Made by a program: the position numbers and the translations under genes
Shown: positions 22,770-34,266 of the stretch, piece after piece
Numbering within the stretch: the stretch's first letter is position 1
Layout of the letters: every line of letters starts with the position of its first letter
Source of the DNA: Simmondsia chinensis
Taxonomy: Eukaryota > Streptophyta > Magnoliopsida > Caryophyllales > Simmondsiaceae
Direction of reading: 5' to 3'
Assembly (NCBI GenBank): GCA_018398585.1
Contig: JAGTTD010000010.1
Span: 30,978,638 to 31,042,637, forward strand
Length of the DNA stretch: 64,000 nt
Notes under the pieces: model-generated
Seen by the model: the letters and a program-made list of their open reading frames with translations, nothing else
Told to the model about the DNA's origin: nothing
Database searches by the model: none

Positions 22770-23662
22770 TTAATGCATCAGATGAGACATTAACATGATC
22801 TGAAGTACTACATTCAGAAACAGTGCTTTCAGGTAGTTCAGCACTTCAGAATTACTAGATTCAAAAGATACCACATTATCCGCTATTCTGCGTGTTCTAT
22901 TCCTATCAGGGTAGTTCTTTTTAATAGGCCCTAGCTTGTGACACCCGTAGCATTTTATTTTCGTTATGTCTCTCTTACCCTTTGACTTAGAATGGTACCT
23001 ACTCTTTGATCTTATCTTGTTATTGTTAGATGTTTTGTTATTAGTTCTTCCTCTGATCACTAGTCTCTCACCACTATTGCCAAACAGTCCATGTTTCCCC
23101 TTCCTTTTCAGTTCTAAAATTTTACCCCTAAGGGCCAGTGTTACTTCATCTAATGTGATTTTCTGCCTACCATTTTTTAGAGTGTCTTTAAATGCCATAA
23201 GATATTTAGGTAAAGCACACAACAATGTAATAGCCTGAATCTCATCCTAAACACCAGCATTCCCAGTTTTTAGGCCCTATAAAAATTTATTAAACTCATC
23301 TAGGGAGTCCTCTAATGGCTTATGTTCGTTCATTCTAAACGTGAAGAAATTTTTCATATAAAGTATCCTATTTGATAGGGATTCGGCCTTATATATTTCT
23401 TCTAACTTAGCCCAGATTTTAGCAACAGTATTCTCAGAGGAAATAAGAGGAAGCACATTATTATCTGAACATATAACAAGAGTACCATAGGCCGTTTTCT
23501 CGATTTCTTCCTTGTCCTTCTTAGTCAGATGAGAAGTTGCTTGTCAGCTTCTAGAAGAGCAGATCCCACGCCTCGGGACATCAGCAATGCCTTGGTCTTG
23601 ATCTTCCATAGAGTGTAATCGTTCTTCCCGTTGAAACTCTTAATCTCAAATTTAGCATCCAT
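22770..23662 (-). pseudogene. Outer copia gag
   Basis: The natural start is probably the ATG at 23662 ('MDAKFEIKSFNGKNDYTLWK'), since the longer open frame begins inside the leader. The C-terminal open piece 22770-23225 includes a broken zinc knuckle ('CYGCHKLGPIKKNYP': the His and last Cys are replaced). Stops between 23240 and 23525 split the capsid. Confidence 0.75.
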
Positions 23663-23721
23663 TTTTGTAAATGGATTTTCACAAACAAAAAGCGAACAAT
23701 ATGATCTTGACAAACCTAAAA

Positions 23722-23732
23722 GCTCTGATACC
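23722..23732 (-). other. Primer-binding site of outer copia
   Basis: GGTATCAGAGC on the minus strand lies 3 bases inside the right LTR and matches initiator tRNA-Met priming. It sets the minus orientation. Confidence 0.8.
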
Positions 23733-23735
23733 GCT

Positions 23736-24965
23736 TGCTACGTTTTAAGAGCCCTTAAACAGATTTTTGTTCTGATTTAAACTTCTTAAAACAAACCATT
23801 ACTATTGATACAGTAAAACCAAACCCTTTCAATAGCTGCACTTAGGATATCCGGTTTTAACTTCAATAATAACTTTACTGATTTTAGGATCGGTGAAACA
23901 TTTGTCTTAATACCGTGGCTCTAAGTATGAGATGAGTTCACAAGCGACGATAGAAGACATCAACGAAATAAATCTAGTACACACTAAATTTTAACGAGGT
24001 TCGGTCCTAAATGACCTACTCCACAGTCTCCCTACCACTAGAGAGCTATATTTTATTAATCATACAAACGATTACAATCGCGTAATGTACAAGGCACTTT
24101 CCATACATCAAAACCTAAGCTATTAGTTACAAACCTCTCTTTAAACAAAACTCTTTACACGAAAATTGTAAAGAAAGAGAGAGAGTAAGAAAAGATATAC
24201 CAAGTCCAAGCCGGTTGCTGCGAAGCCTCACCATTCCAGATCCTCCTTGATTAGCCATTGTGGTTACCAGCATCGGGCGAGTCCTTCTCTTACCAGCTTG
24301 TTTATGGCACTGGAAAACCCTAGGGACAAACCCTAGAAACACCTTGGCTGGGGGTTAAAGAAGAACCAGAGGGGGGAGAGAGAGAGAGAGAGAACCAAAT
24401 CACCTAAGAAAATGACCAACACTTTATCTCTCTATTAAATGACCCCTTTTTATAAGGAAAAGCAATCCGTGCCACCCTCCATCTCAGTCGTCCAACGCAT
24501 CCAAACCAACGGCCTAGATTCACACAAACAAACACAAACATGAGGCCTAGATGAGGGACGCGTGTCCCCTCTCATATTCGTCCGATCCACCATTCAAAAG
24601 AACGGCTCAGATGAAGCCGCACATGCCCGCAAGTGAGGGGCTAACGCGTGGCAAGGCAAGCACGGGCAAAAGGACGAACGGTAGCTTCTCCGAGAAGCTT
24701 CCTTGAGGCAGTGGGATACAGTTGTACCCCACAATTTCTAAAAGACAAAACTTACCAACGGTAACAAATAACAATAAATAATTTATTTATTTTATTTACT
24801 TTACTTAAATTAAGTTACTTAAATACAGAACATATTTTATTTAAGTAAATCCTTTATTTAAGTATTTTCCATTTTCCCAAAAAACACGTTTGGGACTAAT
24901 AGCTTAGTCGGTTTAGCCTTTATACTCGGACAAAGTTTAGACTATATTGGAACCAAATTCCAACA
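23736..24965 (-). repeat. Outer copia right LTR (5' LTR), uninterrupted
   Basis: TG...CA bounded, 1230 bp. It serves as the empty-site reference for the inner insertion in the left LTR. A minus-strand TATA-like box (CTTATAAAAAGGGG) lies at about 24448-24461. GA-rich microsatellite at about 24371-24392. Confidence 0.9.
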
Positions 24966-25309
24966 AAACCTATTATGTTTTAGTTGACCAAAAAAATGTA
25001 AACTGCAATTGAGCCCAATCGGTTATTGTTCGAACTCTTGTTTAAAGACATTTAACTTAATAATGACACGAGATTCATAGTTTTTTAAATTTTAATTTGT
25101 AGAATCTGCAGTAAGAAAATTAGACTATTAATGTAATTTCAAAGTAATACATCAAAATTTACTTGGGTTGGGTGGATCTTGGATATACCAAGGTTTACCC
25201 ATGGGTAACCCAAAACCAACCCTATTACCCATAGGTAAGGGTCCTTAAAACCATAAAGACCCAATAAAATGAGTACTCAACCCAACCCTACCCATGTGCA
25301 CCATTTGCT

Positions 25310-25790
25310 TCCCATTCTTTAGAGATTGTTATTTGTATGACTGATATAAAGATGTTAGAGAACAAAGGGTCATGATTCCTTGTTAAGATGAGTCTTTTAA
25401 ATTCATAAATGGACAGGACACACTTTCAGTTCCTAATTTTTCTCATTTGAATTGAGGCCTGACATTCAAAACTGTGATTTTCATCAAACCCTAGAGACAT
25501 GAAGAATAATAGGGAACAATAGATTCTTTAAAGACACTATCTTGCGTGCATTCCATGCTCTCCATCATCGTAACTACTGAATTTATCTCCCTGTCATCTC
25601 TAAAGCCTAACCCACCACATATTTCTTATGGTTTTTGAGCTTCTAACCTTTGCAAAGTTTGGATAAGCTGAATGTGGCTAGGGCATTCAATTAGTCGTGG
25701 CTTCCTATTTGTCTAGCATTCTAACCTATCATTGGAATAAAATATTTTCCTTCATAATCTATTATTCATCTCATTCTAATTTCAGCTTGA
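25310..25790. other. Intergenic, nothing recognised
   Basis: Unique-looking AT-rich DNA between the hAT-like element and the first SINE. No gene or repeat end was seen. Confidence 0.4.
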
Positions 25791-25812
25791 CCAAATATAA
25801 ATGTGTATAAAA

Positions 25813-25953
25813 ACAAAGGAACATACCCAGTGCCTCAAAGGCTCCCTCCTATGCAGGGTCCTGGGGGGGCAGATGTACGCAGCCTTCCCCCTTCAGGGTG
25901 TTAACCTGAACAGAGGCTGTTTCCCAGTGCTCCTAACCGAAGGGTGAGGACTT
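25813..25953 (-). mobile_element. SINE (Au/TS-like body) with perfect 22-bp TSD
   Basis: Perfect 22-bp direct repeats (25791-25812 and 25954-25975) flank a 141-bp insert. On the minus strand it begins AAGTCCTCA, continues GGGAAACAGCCTC, AAGGCTGCGTACATCTG and CCCCCCAGGACCCTGC, and ends GAGGCACTGGGT plus a T-rich tail. The middle resembles Au/TS-type plant SINEs (from memory). The first nine bases match the 3' end of plant 5S rRNA, in line with the fuller copy at 41746-41980. Confidence 0.8.
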
Positions 25954-25975
25954 ACCAAATATAAATGTGTATAAA

Positions 25976-26835
25976 TTTACAAAATCAAACTAAATGTGTT
26001 GTTGAATAGGAAAAACGAAATTTTAGAAAAAAATATTTTTATTTGTAAACACTTTAAAAAGAAAAACTTTTCTAATGAAATATATATTTTTTTATTTTAA
26101 TAAAATTGAGCCTTAATTATTTAAAAAAAAATGTCTTAGTCACTATTTTACACGTAGGTAAGTGATGAGAATGGCATGGTAGCTAGTCAATGTCATTTAT
26201 CATGGTTGTAATGATGACATGCAAATCGAGGGGCAGAAGACCAATGTATAGAAGCCAAATTATATGCTTGACAATCACCTCCCAATAATTGCAAGGTAAA
26301 TTATTAGATATTTATATATTTTGTACTTTGCGTATTTGGTTACGTGTTATAGTTGAAATCATACCTAAAGTCACAGTCACTGATTTTTTTTCACTCCTTC
26401 CAAAACCTGTTGATACTACTGTTATAACGGCATGAACACTCAAATCCTTTGATTGAGACAATTGAGACAAAGAGCAGTAGTGAAACCTCCAGAAGTGAGC
26501 TAGCATCGATCAATTTGAGAAAAAAATTTCCCTAAAGGATGACATTAGGGTTCGATCTCTAAGGAATCGAAAAATAGACTTAATGTCGAAACAATTGTTG
26601 CCTTTGACAAACGAGGAAGAAAATAGCAAGCAGTAAGATCGTGCAGGGAAAAATCACTTTGATATCATGTTGCGAAAAAGTTGTTTTAGTGGTAACCGCC
26701 ACAATTGTGTTGAGATGAGAAGGAAGAAGCAAAGAAGTGGGAGAGACCAAAGTGGAGAAAGTTGTAGATTGTATTTCATTTAATGAATACAATTGTACAT
26801 TTTTTCGATAATTGAGATACAGGACCATAAGGTAC
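25976..26835. other. Intergenic, nothing recognised
   Basis: AT-rich DNA with short open frames on the minus strand (26312-26506, 26580-26828) that show no recognised domain and no coding bias visible by eye. Confidence 0.4.
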
Positions 26836-26859
26836 CAAACACCGGAAATTAAAAAGTAC

Positions 26860-27300
26860 GAAAATGCAATGGCTAATCAAGCAAAAAAATAACAAGAGTC
26901 CACACTAGCTACTAATACTGTCATCACAATCCAGAGAGGTCTCCAGGAATCAAAATCCCACTCCGGGATTATATGGGAAAGTTTGGCATCATGCTTTAAT
27001 CCTAAATCCAACCCTTGTCCAAATACTCCATTTCATGTCTTTTATATTAATATTATCTCTTTCGAATGCAATTTTATTTCTCTTGTTCCAAATTCTTCAA
27101 ATCGTGACGAGCATGGAACATATCCAAACCTTCTCCTGGAACTTTCTTCTCACATTAGTTGTATTTTCCACTCAATGTTTGAGGTCCAAATACTCCAATT
27201 TCTGGGCATGTCACAAATAGGTGATTAATATCTTCAAGTTTGTTCTTGCAGAAGTCACAAATATTTCATTCTCATCAATTATACCTAGTCCACGGAGTCA
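26860..27300 (-). pseudogene. LINE ORF2 C-terminal zinc-binding fragment
   Basis: Minus-strand translation near 27275-27200 reads 'ICDFCKNKLEDINHLFVTCP', the zinc-binding (zf-RVT) motif at the C-terminus of plant LINE ORF2. After about 130 bases it is followed by 'IWNKRNKIAFER', also conserved there. The piece is frameshifted and 5'-truncated; its 3' limit near 26860 is approximate. Confidence 0.6.
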
Positions 27301-27304
27301 CATT

Positions 27305-28100
27305 TTATACATGAAAAATTATTTATACAGAAATTAAAAACCTACTAAAAACTAAGAAATACAACATGTGGCCAAATACTTTAAATACAAAATATTATAA
27401 ATATCTAACAAAATAATAAATAAAGTTAATCTATATATCTAACTTGTACATTTAATTAATTTAGTTAAATTATATATATATATATATATTGTATACACAA
27501 ATCAAATACTTCTCATGATATAGTGTATACTCAATTTATACATCAACTCAATTTACATGGCACGAAGTTATCAACTTATAAAAAAGTAATTATTCAATAT
27601 TATTTTTTAAAATTTCACTACATTTTTAATACAATATTAGATACCAAAATGTACAGATTAAAAAATTACAACGTTATTTTGCTCCCTATTTCCTCAAGCA
27701 ACGTCATCCCAATCAGCGCCTAAAATCATGCATGAAGTACTTGCGTGTAAATAGGTCGAGTCGACTTACAAGTTTTTGTAATTTGGTTCCATCATTTTTA
27801 AACAATTTCAAATTTGTCATTATTTATGCCTATATGTTTTGCTAAGTGAGGCGAGTTTGAGCCAAGTAAAGCTTGACTTTTATGGCTTACAAGTTTGAGC
27901 TAGTGAGTCTTAATGACTCATGCGCAAGCAAAATTATGGGCCTATATATGCTTAAGAGTACAAACTTTAAGCCCAAATAGGCTAAAACAAAAAGAGATGG
28001 AGCTTAATTGAGCCTACCTGTTTACGTCAACTTGGCGCTTGCAGAGCTAGCATAAATTTCAACCAAGAAGCTCATGCTAAAAGAAGTTTGTTGGCTCAAG
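27305..28100. other. AT-rich spacer with (TA)n
   Basis: Contains a TA microsatellite at 27472-27489. From about 27740 to 28085 it has scattered GAGTTTGAGCCAAGT/GGCTTACAAGTTTGAGC blocks of the kind seen at subterminal ends of hAT elements, but no clean inverted ends were found. Confidence 0.35.
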
Positions 28101-28102
28101 TG

Positions 28103-28553
28103 GGGGTGTAAACGAATTAAACGATCGATGAACTACTTGTAATCATAATCGATTACGACTTATTCATGTTCTTTATGAGGAATCAATAGCTTATTAAGTT
28201 GACTTCGAGCAAGTTCGATAAATTTAGCAAGCCAAATTTAAATAGGGAATACCTAGCTTATTAACATTCGTGAACAATTTAATAAGAGTTCAATAAGCTC
28301 TCGTTAAAAGCTCGATAATGACTCATTACATAAGAGGCCTTTAAGAAGTAATAGCTTGAAAATGGTTTGATTGATTAGGTTAACAAGTGGAGCCAATTGG
28401 GGTACCAAATTATTAAAATCTTATAAGACTAATCTCAAACTATGGTTTGAAAACTCGATAAGAGCTCGGCTGAAGTTCGACCTCAATAAGCCTTATCGAA
28501 CTTGATTTGAAACAAATGAATACTCAACACGACTTTGCTCAATTACACCCCAG
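28103..28553. mobile_element. hAT-type MITE, about 450 bp
   Basis: The left end begins GGGGGTGTAAACGAATT and the right end finishes AATTACACCCC (reverse complement GGGGTGTAATT). Subterminal CTTATTAA, GAGCTCG and TCGATAA motifs occur on both sides. Its flanks do not show a clean 8-bp duplication, so the exact tips are uncertain. No coding sequence. Confidence 0.4.
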
Positions 28554-28798
28554 GACCAAGTTGGGCAAAATCTAGCTACACGAGCTTCTAAATTAATAGG
28601 CCCGAACTCAATTTGGCTCTTTATACTCCTACTCATAGTGACCGAAATTCACAAAGTAAGAATCTTATTCACTGTCTGATTAAAACTCATGTATCAAATA
28701 ATCTTGTCAAGCAATGATGAGAAGAAATCCTATCAGACTTATTTGTGGCCTTTGGATTTCCCACATCACTCCAAACCATTGAGGCCACTTCTCATGTA

Positions 28799-29272
28799 TA
28801 GGGATGGCAATAGAATGGGTAAAATTTGTTATCTATGATTATTCGTCCATTTTGGGGAAGTTATGGATATAAGTGAGGCAGATAGTAGGTACGGGTTAGG
28901 TGTACCAACCCACCACGGGGGTATGGGGCATAGTGTTGTGCCCGCCCCAACCCACCATATCTGCTCCATTGTATATCTAGCTAACTTTCAAATTAAAAGA
29001 TACATGTTTAAATTCAATTGCCTAAATTATATATCAATGTTATAAAAATATAATTAAAATTTTAAAATAGTATTAAATAATTAATGTGGGTGGGTATGGA
29101 TAATTATTTTGTACCCACATTAGGGCGGGTATTAGATATATGTTGGATACTTGCGGGTATGGTTATAGGTTTGTACTCGCTTGGCAGGTATGAGTATCCA
29201 TTCATACCTGCGACGGATAATAAGGTGGATATGGGTATAAATTTGGGTGGTCACATACCCACTCCACCCCTA
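28799..29272. mobile_element. hAT-type MITE, about 470 bp
   Basis: Left end TAGGGATGGCAATAGAATGGG; reverse complement of right end TAGGGGTGGAGTGGGTATGT. TAGGGRTGGC starts and GGGTA-rich subterminal DNA are typical of non-autonomous plant hAT copies. No matching 8-bp duplication was seen, and open frames inside (28863-29045, 29084-29329) are low-complexity readings of the repeats. Confidence 0.4.
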
Positions 29273-29524
29273 TTGTCACATCATGTTTCTTTTCTTTTCA
29301 TAATTTGCCATGCCATGTTAATTCCATAATTCAAGATCATGAAGTAATATTTATCTTAGAATATCAACGTATAAAAAATATATTAATTGATTCGATTAGT
29401 TTAAAGGATGATAGTTTTTGTAACAAATTTCAAGTAATGGTTGAGAAACCTGATTATTCAATAAATCTTGGTCCATGCAACAATCTACACACTACAGGAG
29501 CCACTTAAGTTAAGGGTTTCTAAA

Positions 29525-29645
29525 GAAGAGGTTTTTTTTTTGGGAGGGGGAGGGGGTGGGGGTGGGGGACCGAGTTCTAGACCTTTTCGACCTAAAGTAA
29601 CACTCTACCCCCTCTACCTCCTACCACTGAGACAAAGTCCTGATG
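29525..29645 (-). mobile_element. tRNA-derived SINE-like sequence
   Basis: On the minus strand, TGTCTCAGTGGTAGGAGG resembles an RNA polymerase III A box (tRNA-like TGGCNCAGTGGTAGAG). GGTCTAGAACTCGGTCC follows about 40 bases later where a B box is expected. The sequence then runs through C-rich DNA into an A tail (T run at 29531-29541 on the plus strand). No target duplication was confirmed. Confidence 0.4.
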
Positions 29646-29761
29646 CGACTGAGTACTGAAATATTGTATTTTAGATATTTTAATAAATTTGTGATTATTT
29701 TCACATGATATTATCATATGCCGATTTATATGTTGGCTCTTGCTGACAAATTAAAATATTT

Positions 29762-29880
29762 TGTTTTTTTCTTTTGATAATTAAGATGGAGGGCAATACC
29801 TCCAAATAGGTGCACAGTACATACAAAAGGGAAATTCAAATTAAACTAAAAGGAGAGGTAGGTCTGAAAATTAAAATTAA
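29762..29880 (-). mobile_element. 5'-truncated LINE tail
   Basis: On the minus strand, CTGTGCACCTATTTGGAGG and TTGCCCTCCATCTTAATTAT lead straight into AAAAGAAAAAAA, the appearance of a short LINE 3' end with poly(A). Confidence 0.4.
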
Positions 29881-30316
29881 AATATTTTATTAGGCTCAAA
29901 CTCGTTTCAAAATCCAACAACTTTGAAAATTTTGAGCTCGAGCTAAGATCAAGTATGCTCAAACCTAGCTCAACCAGCCTCAACCTAGATTCCAAATGTT
30001 TAGGGTGATTTAAGTTTGATATATATTTGTTTACGCTTGATTAATTAAGTTCGAGGTTGGCCTTTATGCTTAAACGACAATTTAGGTTTATAATTCTTAT
30101 CAAGGTTGACACATTTTGACTTATTTAGAATCACGGGTCTTCAAGTTCAATTCTACTAGGCTCAAGCTTGGCTAGCACATTTAGCTAAACAAGTCGGTTT
30201 GACTCTAGTATAAAAGAAGTCGATCCTTTTGGGCTTTTTAACAAGAAATAAAAGGAGATAGGTAGAATTGCGTAAATTATAAAATCTATTTTGTAATTTG
30301 AGACGTCATATTTATT
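29881..30316. other. Spacer with hAT-like subterminal motifs
   Basis: Contains CTCGAGCTAAG, GCTCAAAC and GGCTCAAGCTTGGCTAG blocks like those of hAT ends, but no bounded element could be drawn. Confidence 0.3.
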
Positions 30317-30533
30317 TTGCTAATTAAAAAATAAAATCCTCAAAAATACATCACAAATAACCTCTAATAAATATAAACCAAAAATAATCAAAAGAAAGAA
30401 ACTGACAAATAAAAAGAAATTATCAATTAAAAGATAAGATGTAATATTTCGCTTGCTAATTAAGAGAAATTTTTTTTCAAAAATACATCAGAAATAACCT
30501 CTAATAGATATATACAAAAAATAATCAAAAGAA
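30317..30533. repeat. Diverged tandem duplication, period 136 bp
   Basis: The block TTGCTAATTAA ... AAAAATACATCA(C/G)AAATAACC ... AATAATCAAAAGAA occurs at about 30317-30397 and again at 30453-30533 with a few substitutions. No coding or terminal-repeat context. Confidence 0.6.
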
Positions 30534-30738
30534 TAAAATCAGCAGATAAAATAGATATTGTCAAATCAAAAATAGACATGTAAGATTGTGATAAATAAAT
30601 GTTTATTTCAGAGGTTATTTTGAAAATAATAAAAATAGAAAAAAGATTCAAAAATTTAAAATTTAAGAATAAAAAGAGCCAATGTCATTTAAAAAAAAAA
30701 AAATTTAACATAAGGCATTTTTTATTTTATAAGATTTA

Positions 30739-30986
30739 TCTCTGCTCTATTTATTTTTGAGAAATACAATTATATGAGGAATAAAATTTAAATTAAAAAA
30801 ATTCTATATAAGTCATATAATTCATAAGATAAAAAGTTAACTTTTAAATAAAATTATAAATTCGAGTTTTTAAAATGTAACATCTTCTAAATATCACATA
30901 GACAAAATTTATATATCTATCACAAGTTAAAACATAAATTAGCTCAAAAAACTGAATAAACCGTGCGTTGCATGGAGATTCTCTAA
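30739..30986 (+). mobile_element. Small non-autonomous Helitron-like element
   Basis: Starts TCTCTGCTC directly after an A and ends CTAA directly before a T. Seven bases upstream of the CTAA is a hairpin CCGTGC-GTT-GCATGG (one G-T pair). These match the Helitron rules: 5' TC, 3' CTRR with a nearby hairpin, insertion between A and T, and no target duplication. The 248-bp length has no coding capacity. Confidence 0.5.
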
Positions 30987-30989
30987 TTA

Positions 30990-32735
30990 TTATTTATACG
31001 TTATATTAGTATTTTAAAAATAACAGTTATAAAATGAAGGTCCAATTTTATTGTAAAAACTCTTTTTATAATGTTACTCTTATTTATTAAAAAAAAAAAT
31101 AAGGGTTCAATAATGTAGGAAATTAACTAATGGTAAAGCATAGATACGCAAGGTTACACGTAGATAAGATAATCAATGATTGGCGTATGGGGGCCACCTT
31201 GGATTGGTATATCACTTGCGCTAGATATTTTGGACCAATTGTTTATGATGTCTCACTTCCCAATAAAAATACTAAATAAATAATCACAATTTTTCTTTTT
31301 CTTTTTTTTGGGTTTTTGACTTGGGCCAAATCATTGGAGGTAGCGGCAATTTAGGAGTGATTTAGACCTTTTTTTTAGAGACAACTTTATAAATCAAACT
31401 TTAAAAAAAAAAAAAAGCTTCTCACCCCTTAAAAAATGCATTTGTTTAAAAATAATTTTATATTTTAACCAAATATTAATAAAAGGTTAATGAACGAAAT
31501 GTGTTCTTTGATCAGAAGTAGGAGAACGAGTAATCAAATTCAAATTTTTGGATAAACAAGGGAACCCGCGATAGATAAACGGAATACAAGAAGGCGAACT
31601 TAAGGCTTCAAAATGTTTAGATCTTGAATTGAACCAATTTGATCACTAAAGAAATCACCTCGAACTTGAACTATGCCAAACTTCAATAGTCAAATGCGAA
31701 CACGAACAAGAGCAATACCCATCTCGAGATGTACATCCGCAAGCCCAAACACCTTGAGGGTCAAACTCAAATGAATGGCATCAAATGTTGTCAAATAGAA
31801 ACAAAAGCAAAACCAAAGGCAAGAATCAAAACAACGAGTAGCAGTGTCGTGGAGTTCACCACTACCCTAAGTCACTTATGCTTCGCATCGATACAATGGG
31901 ACCAAATGGAACTCCATCTCCCAAAGTGTACTCACGAGAGATGGATTTGAGTATGCCCTAATTTGCTCAACAATGGATATAGTAAGACCTCAAAAACATT
32001 ATTTAAAAGTGATAGTAAGATGAGCAAAATGTCTGTTTCTATATCTCGTCGTGCCATAGAGGCACTCCATTTTTAGGGACTGATATTAAGGAAATTAGCG
32101 AGAAATCTGCCCACACTATTGAAGCATTTGGCATATATGAGAGTGAAACATCTGACTCAATAATGGAAAGTGCAAATATCTAAGGAGTAAATGGTTTGTG
32201 TCAAAGGTTAATAGCCCAAGCTAGAAAATCAAGCTCGAATTGTCTGCAACGAAACAAATTTTACTCATTTCCAAGTTTGTCGCAACCAGCCAACAACGTC
32301 AATAAAAATAATGACCATAAAAAAGATATAATTATGGGTAGGAAAAAGTCCATTATTAAACTAATAGCCATAAAAAAGTAATGGCCCGACCAGGTGCGTT
32401 AAATACCCTGACCAATTCAAGATCATATCTTGTTGAAATTGACTTTCAATCTTTGGTGAAGAAAATCCCATTCACTGAACTAAGCTATTATAAACAGAAC
32501 ATGCTCCTTAGGTAGACTTTCGTCAGACATCATAGTGTTAAGCATCTTTTGTACCTTTAAATAACAATGGTTGATGTAGGTAAAATAATCAGGTTGTTGA
32601 AAAAAGACCTTCCCCACTGACTGATGAATCAGTTTCTTCACTGATACAAAAGGGTCGGTGCGGCACCATTGAAGCCGAGCCTTACTCTTCAAGTGGTGGT
32701 GGAGATTCTCATATGTATTATGGAAAACGGTGATC
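30990..32735. other. Intergenic, nothing recognised
   Basis: AT-rich with several A/T homopolymers. A minus-strand open frame at 32480-32743 (87 codons) has ordinary composition but no recognised family; it may be eroded transposon protein or chance. Confidence 0.4.
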
Positions 32736-32739
32736 AAGT

Positions 32740-33047
32740 CCATCTATGGTGGAGAAGCGGCGGTACTTGTGGCTAGCGCTTTTAGGTTGATTGAACACAA
32801 AGGACAGATTGGTAAAGATGGGGATTCCTGATAATAGCAGCAATGCTTGCATGTTTTGTGGGTTGGAGTTGGAGACTAGTGACCATTTACTAATATGATG
32901 TAAGAAAAGTTGCGATATTTAGTGTAGAGTGTGGAAATGGTAGGGCATACAAGTGGTTCCTTGGGATTGGGAAGAGAGCTGTTTGACCAATGAATGTCAT
33001 GTCCAAATGGTGGAAAGCTTAAGAAAAAAGTTCGCATATCTTTGTCG

Positions 33048-33080
<33 letters not shown>

Positions 33081-33565
33081 CCTTGTGTAATTTGGTACCA
33101 AAGGAATAGCGTGATTCTTGGGAATCAAATTTGGGTGGAAGATAAGATTTTTTTGGAGTGCCTCCATGAGGGTAGGATATTGGTTTCTTGGTATCATGAT
33201 ATTCCCTATAAACTGGATGAAGTTAAAATGAACCTAGAAGCTTTCCTCTCGTTGTCCAAGTGTTGGATTGTTCGGGTCTTGTTGATTTTTTGGTGGTTTG
33301 GTGTTTGATATTGCCTCATATCTTATTTGTGTTGTCATCTAGTTGTTTGTGCTTGTGTCTTACTTAGCTCCTGTGTTGCTAGTTTTTTGTTCCCCTATCT
33401 CTTGGTGACTAGTCATTTTAGTCTGATGGGTGTTTTTTGTTTTGATTTCTAGCTTTTCCCTGATGTATTCTAGTCTTGTTTATCTTTGCTTTCTGACCTT
33501 TGTGTGTGGCATCTACTTACAGGCTTGTACTCAACTATCCAAAAAAACCAAAAAAAGGACACTTC
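32740..33565 (+). pseudogene. LINE ORF2 C-terminus and 3' UTR, plus strand
   Basis: The translation across one stop reads 'RLIEHKGQIGKDGDS', 'NACMFCGLELETSDHLLI' (zf-RVT Cys/His pattern) and 'CKKSC'. After a T29 run at about 33049-33077 comes 'WYQRNSVILGNQIWVEDKIF', the conserved LINE C-terminal block. A T/G-rich 3' UTR follows and ends near CTATCCAAAAAAACC. 5'-truncated, so reverse transcriptase is absent. Confidence 0.6.
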
Positions 33566-33609
33566 CAGTGGATTTTTCATGTGGCAACACATGTCGAAGA
33601 AATGTAATT

Positions 33610-34260
33610 TAATTTTTTGGTTATTTACAGGACAGCATTAAAAGACGTTAGAATTTCATTTATTGTTATAGTATTTTCCTTTGGTGGGAAAAGTGTCAAC
33701 TAACTTATCTAGTAAGTCTGATTGATGATATATGAGACTTGGGATCCAATTTAGTCTTCATTAGTAAAGAGAGGAATTATGGGGAGTGGGGACTGCCCCT
33801 TTATACGGCTTATATAAACTTCTTACCATTTGAAAAAAATAAAATAAAATAAAATTGACGGGTATTATAATAATTTTAGAAAAGTTAAAGTGTAGAATGC
33901 CTTGCAATAATAAATATTGTCTTTAAATTAACAATTTTTTGATAATTCCTCTAAATTGACTATATCCTTTACATTATATCATTTTTACGTTTTATCGATT
34001 GCATTAATTTAATTTTTATATTATTTTACCTATAATAATATCGTCAGAAAAAAAAATTTGTAAATGAAATCAAACCAATCATCGTTTCTCCTTCCATTTA
34101 TTTTGAATCTTTTGAATACTACAACATAAATAGTCATTCAATTGTGTATATGTTATGGGCACTCAAAACTATTGTCAAGTCATTTGTAATTTTGTTAGGA
34201 ATCTAAATAGATCCGAATTCTAGAAATTAAGTACTACATTTGTTATTATTACTTCAGCTA
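33610..34260. other. AT-rich spacer, nothing recognised
   Basis: No coding, RNA or repeat structure seen between the LINE tail and the gypsy element. Confidence 0.4.
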
Positions 34261-34266
34261 CAACTG

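Larger units (their letters stand above)
9574..24965 (-). mobile_element. Outer Ty1/copia element, minus strand, with TSD
   Basis: LTR-gag-protease-integrase-RT-RNase H-LTR in copia order, read right to left. A perfect 5-bp duplication AAACC flanks it (9569-9573 and 24966-24970). The left LTR (9574-10103 plus 18878-19565, about 1218 bp) is split by a younger element; the right LTR is 23736-24965 (1230 bp). The tRNA-type PBS abuts the right LTR and a purine tract abuts the left one. All genes carry stops or frameshifts, so it cannot move by itself. Confidence 0.9.
8773..25301. mobile_element. hAT-like element split by nested copia insertions
   Basis: The left end (TGCACAATGGGTGGGTTGGG from about 8784) and the reverse complement of the right end (GTGCACATGGGTAGGGTTGG from 25301) form an inverted repeat rich in GGGTTGGG. 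An 8-bp duplication is possible (CATTTGCA at 8765-8772, CATTTGCT at 25302-25309), though about 10 unpaired bases stand at the left tip. Its own DNA is only 8773-9573 plus 24971-25301; the rest is the copia stack. No transposase is encoded. The superfamily call is inference. Confidence 0.45.

Noticed and set aside
28799..29272. Exact 8-bp TSD for the hAT-like MITE
   Set aside because: CTCATGTA on the left has no clear match on the right, so the TSD was not claimed.
32480..32743. 87-codon minus-strand open frame as a gene
   Set aside because: No recognised domain and no supporting context; kept only as a note within the intergenic entry.
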